Below, piece after piece: positions 6,313 through 9,838 of a DNA stretch of 9,838 nucleotides. The stretch lies in NCBI GenBank assembly GCA_023406965.1, contig JAEXTI010000121.1:1-9838 (forward strand), written 5' to 3'. Source of the stretch: Chloroflexota bacterium (GTDB taxonomy: Bacteria; Chloroflexota; Anaerolineae; Anaerolineales; Anaerolineaceae). Position numbers and translations under genes: made by a program. Positions within the stretch are counted from its first letter, which is position 1, and each line of letters begins with the position of its first letter. The notes under the pieces are model-generated. The model had not been told where the DNA came from. It worked only from the letters and a program-made list of their open reading frames with translations, and ran no database searches.

Positions 6313-7707
6313 TTACTTGTTGACGGCTTTGCGTTCGACCGGGGGTTTGAAGATCACGAAGATCAGGTTGATGAGGATGCCCAGCACCGCGGCAAAAGCA
6401 ATGGCGGGCAAGCCATCGGGGAAGACCTTGCCAACGGGGAAGGGGATCATGCTGTTGGCGAAACCGATGTTGCCACCGATACCGACAATCAGAATGACCG
6501 CGCCGATAGCCAACTGGCGAGGATCATACAGGTTGACCTTCTCGGAGATCATCAGGGCAATACCTTGCATGCCGATGACGCCAAACAGGTAAATGGACAG
6601 GCCGCCGCCCACTGCCGAGGGCATGGATTGGACGATATCTGCCAGGGGGCCGACGAAGGCCAGCAGGATGGCAATCACACCGGCGGTCATCAGGGCCGGG
6701 CCGGAGTAGTTGCGGGTGATGACCATCAACGAGTTGTTCTCGCCGTAGTTCGTACCGGCCACCGAGCCAAACAAACCGTTGACGATGTCATCCAAACCAT
6801 CCAGGATGAAGTTCAGGCCGATGTACTGGGACAGGTTGTACTTCTCGCGGCCCTGTTCTTCGGCCAGGTGGTCGACGTACAGACTGATCTGGTACAGGTG
6901 CGCAGTGGACTCCGGGATGGTGGCGATGGCCATGATGCCAATGCCCACGATGGCCGTCAGGGTCATGGGGTCATTGAAAACCGGGAAGTTGAAGGTGGGC
7001 ACACGGATGAGGTCGCCCCAGGTGATGTTGACCAGCCCAAAGGGGATGGCGATCAGGTACCCGGCGATGGCGCCCAGGAGGATGGGCAGCATGCCGATGA
7101 AGCCTTTGCCCTGCAGGTAGACGGAGAGGCAGATGGTGATGATCAGGGTAAGCAAGGCCACGATGAACTCATTCACCTGCGGGCCGCCGGTGGGGCCGGT
7201 GATGCCGGTGGCGTTGTTCAAGGCTGCCAGGCCCAGGCCAATACCGATGGTGCATGCCACCGGGCCGGTGACGGAGGGAGGCAGAATGATATCGATGGCC
7301 TTCTTGCCACCGGCAACGCGGATCAGGATACCCACGATGATGTTGATGACGCCGGTAGCGATGAAGCCGGCCTGGACAACCGACAGCAGGTGCGGGTCGG
7401 CCAGCTCACCAAATGAGGTTTTGGTGATAGCCATCACCGCGGCGAGGTAGCTGAAGCTAGAGCCGTAATACAGGGGGATATACTTGCCGATGGTCAGTTT
7501 GGAACCGAGCAGCGCCAGGATGGTGCCCACGCCCGAAATGAGCAAAACGGTGGGGACGGGGAAACCCATCAGCAGCGCCACCAGGACCGTGGCAGGGAAC
7601 ATCGTCAATACGTGCTGGAAACCCAGCAGGACCATCTGCCCAAAGGGAGGTGTGTCATTGGGTAGATATCCAAACACTTTTACTTTTGCTTTATCTTTTG
7701 TAGCCAT
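6313..7707 (-). CDS. NCS2-family nucleobase permease, uracil-permease-like
   Basis: A 464-aa inner-membrane importer of the nucleobase-ascorbate (NCS2) family. It imports a free pyrimidine or purine base, usually with a proton. The sequence is almost wholly hydrophobic, with about a dozen membrane spans, consistent with the 14-helix UraA fold. The substrate-site elements are PESTAH (265-270), whose E266 and H270 align by eye with E241 and H245 of E. coli UraA. The signature GTNYGENNSLMVITR (318-332) carries E323, matching UraA E290. That TYGEN-type signature is typical of uracil permeases; xanthine permeases usually have QNxG. Substrate assignment from motifs is still tentative. The ATG at 7707 follows AGGAGAG; an in-frame TTG at 7764 has no good site. 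It sits between the CoxG-like gene and a repeat-rich gap and probably has its own promoter. Confidence 0.93.
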   Translation of the reverse strand: MATKDKAKVKVFGYLPNDTPPFGQMVLLGFQHVLTMFPATVLVALLMGFPVPTVLLISGVGTILALLGSKLTIGKYIPLYYGSSFSYLAAVMAITKTSFGELADPHLLSVVQAGFIATGVINIIVGILIRVAGGKKAIDIILPPSVTGPVACTIGIGLGLAALNNATGITGPTGGPQVNEFIVALLTLIITICLSVYLQGKGFIGMLPILLGAIAGYLIAIPFGLVNITWGDLIRVPTFNFPVFNDPMTLTAIVGIGIMAIATIPESTAHLYQISLYVDHLAEEQGREKYNLSQYIGLNFILDGLDDIVNGLFGSVAGTNYGENNSLMVITRNYSGPALMTAGVIAILLAFVGPLADIVQSMPSAVGGGLSIYLFGVIGMQGIALMISEKVNLYDPRQLAIGAVILIVGIGGNIGFANSMIPFPVGKVFPDGLPAIAFAAVLGILINLIFVIFKPPVERKAVNK

Positions 7708-7741
7708 GCGGGAAACTCTCCTATTACTTCGCGGACTGCGT

Positions 7742-7783
7742 TTATCTTGCGATGAACCAACCAAACATTGTCCTCTCTCTCAA
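7742..7783 (-). CDS. Possible 13-codon leader peptide upstream of the permease
   Basis: AAAGGAGGT (7795-7787), a near-perfect Shine-Dalgarno sequence, is followed after 3 nt by TTG (7783) and then, five codons on in the same frame, by ATG (7768). Both read to TAA at 7744-7742. From the TTG the peptide is MRERTMFGWFIAR; from the ATG it is MFGWFIAR. The frame is not that of the permease and ends 34 nt before its start. Such a strong ribosome site is otherwise unexplained here. It could be a regulatory leader peptide or a chance occurrence. Confidence 0.35.
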   Translation of the reverse strand: MRERTMFGWFIAR

Positions 7784-7843
7784 GACACCTCCTTTCGCGG
7801 CCCTATCCTTCTCCCCTACTTGATAGGAACTCCCCCGAATTTG

Positions 7844-7873
7844 ATAAAAGCATTGGGAAATCAGTCGTGGCAA
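7844..7873 (-). promoter_or_regulatory. Candidate promoter for the permease gene
   Basis: On the minus strand TTGCCA (7873-7868) is followed after 18 nt by TTTTAT (7849-7844), which is preceded by TGC, an extended -10 element. The same TGC extension occurs in the molybdenum hydroxylase promoter candidate. The predicted start near 7837 gives a leader of about 130 nt containing the possible leader peptide and a CCTATC/GATAGG inverted repeat (7802-7807 and 7822-7827). Confidence 0.4.
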
Positions 7874-7900
7874 CCAGCATACATTACAACACCTTTTTCA

Positions 7901-7921
7901 GCCAGGAGATTTGCGCCTGGC
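7901..7921 (-). terminator. Short hairpin right after the CoxG-like gene
   Basis: GCCAGG (7901-7906) and CCTGGC (7916-7921) form a 6-bp stem with a 9-nt loop, 1 nt past the CoxG-like stop codon. On the minus transcript it is followed by UGAAAAAGG, not a U-tract. It is probably a 3'-end hairpin; termination is doubtful. Confidence 0.3.
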
Positions 7922-7922
7922 G

Positions 7923-8435
7923 TCAATCCGGCGTCCGCCGGTTGTCCTGCCCTGCTCCGGTTAACGTTGTCACCTGTTCCGCTTTCTCGGCCATGCGGAC
8001 TTTCAGTCTTGCATCGAGTGCGATAAAAACTTGCTTGACCAGGCTGCGAGCTGCCCGGTCAACGATCCGGGGAGCCACGTTGGCCAGCGGGCCTTCAGAT
8101 TTTGCTTCACCCTGATATTTCAGCAGGGTGCCGCCCGCCGCTTGTTCAATAAAGGTTAAATGCAGCGTTCCGGCGGCAAAAGCCGGCCCGGCACGGCCCT
8201 CCATGTTCAAAGTGCATTTCTCGGGGGCCACTTCGTCGATCACCTCCAGCTTTCCCAGAAACATTCCAGACACCGGTCCCACACGAATGTGGATGGTAGC
8301 TTCAAAATGCGAATCGTCGATCTTGGTGAAGGATTGCATGGTGGGCAAAGCCGTAGCCAGCACCTCTGGATCCTGAAGCATCCAGTACACTTCGTCACGC
8401 GGGCCGCTAAACAAATGTTCACCAACAATATTCAT
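7923..8435 (-). CDS. coxG: CoxG-like SRPBCC-fold protein
   Basis: A 170-aa member of the CoxG branch of the START/SRPBCC lipid-binding fold. CoxG family members attach Mo-CO dehydrogenase to the membrane or link it to the quinone pool. The N-terminal pattern fits: MNIVGEHLFSGPRDEVYWMLQDPEVLATALP (seen in pieces at 1-10, 11-20 and 21-31) matches the family's start, where the usual PGC is replaced by PTM. GPVSGMFLGKLEV (53-65) and the C-terminal helix (about 123-148) complete the fold. The last 20 residues are a polar tail without a membrane helix. The ATG at 8435 follows AAGGAT. The gene lies apart from the molybdenum hydroxylase operon, but its presence suggests that this enzyme may feed electrons to a membrane acceptor. 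A plain SRPBCC ligand-binding role is the alternative. Confidence 0.85.
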   Translation of the reverse strand: MNIVGEHLFSGPRDEVYWMLQDPEVLATALPTMQSFTKIDDSHFEATIHIRVGPVSGMFLGKLEVIDEVAPEKCTLNMEGRAGPAFAAGTLHLTFIEQAAGGTLLKYQGEAKSEGPLANVAPRIVDRAARSLVKQVFIALDARLKVRMAEKAEQVTTLTGAGQDNRRTPD

Positions 8436-8473
8436 TCCATCATCCTTGCATTAAGTGGTTTTTTTTCGCTAAG

Positions 8474-8491
8474 TTGAGGGAGATCCCTCAA
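8474..8491. repeat. 18-bp palindrome between the DUF1116 and CoxG-like genes
   Basis: TTGAGGGA (8474-8481) and TCCCTCAA (8484-8491) are perfect reverse complements around GA. On the minus strand it is followed at 9 nt by a run of eight A, so it does not read as a terminator for the DUF1116 gene. It could be an operator for the CoxG-like gene, or a terminator for transcripts on the other strand only if the T-tract were downstream, which it is not. Confidence 0.45.
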
Positions 8492-8516
8492 TGACTGCTC
8501 TTGCTTTGGCATGAAT

Positions 8517-9764
8517 CTATTCATACCCATACTTTTGCGCGAAGGCAATCAAGGCCTCCTCGAAGATGTTGGCGGGGGGCGTGACGACGCCCGCGCCCAC
8601 CTGCCCCACGCCGGGGTCTTTGTGGGCCACGCCCGTATTCACCCGCGGGAGGATGCCCTTCTCGATCACCTTGCGAATGTCGATACCGGTGGGCGTGCCG
8701 CGGAAATCCAACGCGGGAATGGTGAAATACTTGTGTTCGGCGTAAGTAATTTCATACATATCCAGGGTGGTGTCGATGGCATCCTGGGGCTTGCCGCTGA
8801 TGAAGGTCACGATGGCAGGGGCCGCCGCCATAGCAAAGCCGCCAATCCCGGCGGTTTCGGTGATGGTGCTGTCGCCGATATCGGGGTTGGCATCTTTCTC
8901 GCTAAAACCGGGGAAATACAGCGCCTTGACGTGCCCCGCCGGGCCGGTGAACCACTGGTCGCCCAGGCCGCTGACGCGAATGCCAAAATCGGTGCCGTTG
9001 CGGGCCATGACGGTGACAATGGTACTGCCTTCCACGTTATGCCCGGCGTCGGTCATGGTCTTGCAGCCGGCCATCGTTTGGTTCAAGGTGGTCAGGGCGT
9101 TATCGCCCATGAAGCGGATCACCTCGGCAGCTGTCTCGGCGTTGGACGCGGCGCGCACCACCGATGGAGCCAGCAGGGTGGTGTAGAACAGCGAAGCGGC
9201 GTCCAGACGGTTGTGGCCGTCGTCGCCCATGTGCAAGGCCTTGCCCAGCAGAACGCGCAGATCCAGCCCGCCCATCAACTCCAGGGCCTTGCCCACCAAC
9301 GGGCCGTAGACTTCATTGATCCAATGCATGCGCTCCAGCACGTCGGGGCTGTAGGCGCCCATGCGCAGCACCTTGCCGCGGCCCTCGTTCAGGTTGGAAT
9401 AGGCCTTGTTGCCGTGGGTTTTGTTCTCCACGATATAAACCAGCATGGAGGGCGAGATGACCCCGGCCATGGGGCCGGTGCAGGAATGATGATGGCAGGG
9501 TTCAAAGGTCACTTTGCCAGAGGTGAGTAGGCCTTCGGCTTCCTCCCAGCTTTTGGCCTTGCCCTCAAACATCAACGCGCCCACCATAGCACCCTTCATG
9601 GGGCCAGCCATGCGCTCCCAGGTGACGGGCGGCCCGGCGTGCAGCAGCAGGTTCTCGCGCATGCCGGGGATGCCGTCCAGCGCTTTGGCAACTCCGGTAA
9701 CCACCGGGCGAGCTTCCATCATGCGTTCTACTACGGTTGCATTTGCTTTCTCAATATCGACCAT
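8517..9764 (-). CDS. DUF1116 protein, YlbE/AllG family (oxamate carbamoyltransferase subunit type)
   Basis: A 415-aa protein, close to E. coli YlbE/AllG in length. In E. coli, AllF (FdrA), AllG (YlbE) and AllH (YlbF) were reported as the oxamate carbamoyltransferase of anaerobic allantoin use, converting oxalurate to oxamate and carbamoyl phosphate. Family hallmarks visible here are GPPVTWERM (44-52), PCHHHSCTGPMAG (89-101), a Cys/His cluster likely to be functional, and NEGRGKVLRMGA (126-137). There is no signal peptide or membrane helix. The ATG at 9764 follows a strong AGGAGG at good spacing. It starts 27 nt after the end of an upstream gene whose tail resembles FdrA-type proteins, so the two are probably co-transcribed. 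The AllH (DUF2877) partner is not in the window. The acceptor and donor substrates may differ from oxalurate. Confidence 0.9.
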   Translation of the reverse strand: MVDIEKANATVVERMMEARPVVTGVAKALDGIPGMRENLLLHAGPPVTWERMAGPMKGAMVGALMFEGKAKSWEEAEGLLTSGKVTFEPCHHHSCTGPMAGVISPSMLVYIVENKTHGNKAYSNLNEGRGKVLRMGAYSPDVLERMHWINEVYGPLVGKALELMGGLDLRVLLGKALHMGDDGHNRLDAASLFYTTLLAPSVVRAASNAETAAEVIRFMGDNALTTLNQTMAGCKTMTDAGHNVEGSTIVTVMARNGTDFGIRVSGLGDQWFTGPAGHVKALYFPGFSEKDANPDIGDSTITETAGIGGFAMAAAPAIVTFISGKPQDAIDTTLDMYEITYAEHKYFTIPALDFRGTPTGIDIRKVIEKGILPRVNTGVAHKDPGVGQVGAGVVTPPANIFEEALIAFAQKYGYE

Positions 9765-9791
9765 GCGCTTTTCCTCCTGAATAAGCAGCTC

Positions 9792-9838
9792 TCAGGATTG
9801 CTTCATGCGTTCCAAGATCGCCGCCAGGCGTTCGTTGC
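9792..9838 (-). CDS. C-terminal tail of an upstream gene, possibly FdrA/AllF-like
   Basis: The frame is open from the window edge and reads NERLAAILERMKQS followed by TGA (9794-9792). The next gene's AGGAGG comes 13 nt after the stop, as in an operon. From memory, FdrA-family proteins often end in a GGNExLxxILERxK-type helix and commonly precede DUF1116 genes. Both point to an FdrA-like protein, but 14 residues cannot establish it. Confidence 0.5.
   Translation of the reverse strand, partial: NERLAAILERMKQS

Noticed and set aside
6565..7416. Plus-strand open frame of about 283 codons opposite the permease
   Set aside because: Antisense to a certain membrane transporter. The highly polar Asp/Gly/His-rich translation mirrors hydrophobic codons on the other strand.
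8511..9530. Plus-strand open frame of about 339 codons opposite the DUF1116 gene
   Set aside because: Shadow of a conserved gene; low-complexity His/Gly/Ala composition and no ribosome site.

Overview
The window reads as accessory catabolic DNA from a moderately GC-rich bacterium. My best guess is a Chloroflexota (Anaerolineae-like) genome. That guess rests on gene style and repertoire only, because there is no rRNA or other marker here. Every convincing gene lies on the minus strand, so transcription runs from high to low coordinates. The long plus-strand reading frames are shadows of these genes.

Layout in transcription order: (1) the last 14 codons of an upstream gene at 9792-9838, possibly fdrA/allF-like; (2) a DUF1116 (YlbE/AllG-type) protein at 8517-9764; (3) a CoxG/SRPBCC protein at 7923-8435; (4) a 215-nt gap with a candidate promoter and a tiny reading frame behind a very strong Shine-Dalgarno sequence, then an NCS2 nucleobase permease at 6313-7707 whose signature is of the uracil-permease (UraA) type; (5) a 336-nt repeat- and palindrome-rich gap; (6) two unrecognised genes, a soluble protein at 5479-5976 and a three-helix membrane protein at 5116-5451, followed by a T-tract terminator candidate; (7) a long leader with a good sigma70-type promoter, a GntR-like palindrome and a large hairpin; (8) a three-subunit molybdenum hydroxylase operon, FAD subunit 3930-4820, [2Fe-2S] subunit 3435-3917 and Mo subunit 1082-3433; (9) a perfect 12-bp hairpin, then the first 337 codons of a biotin-dependent carboxyltransferase (PccB/MmdA type) running off the left edge.

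How the genes may work together (inference): a nucleobase permease, a molybdenum hydroxylase of the xanthine/aldehyde oxidase fold, a CoxG-like protein (the family linked to membrane or quinone coupling of Mo-CO dehydrogenase) and a DUF1116 protein (the family of the oxamate carbamoyltransferase subunit AllG) together suggest uptake and hydroxylation of an N-heterocycle, followed by carbamoyl-group recovery. The Mo subunit lacks the glutamate that binds purine in true xanthine dehydrogenases, and the permease motif is uracil-like. The substrate is therefore open, and an oxidative pyrimidine route is as plausible as a purine one.
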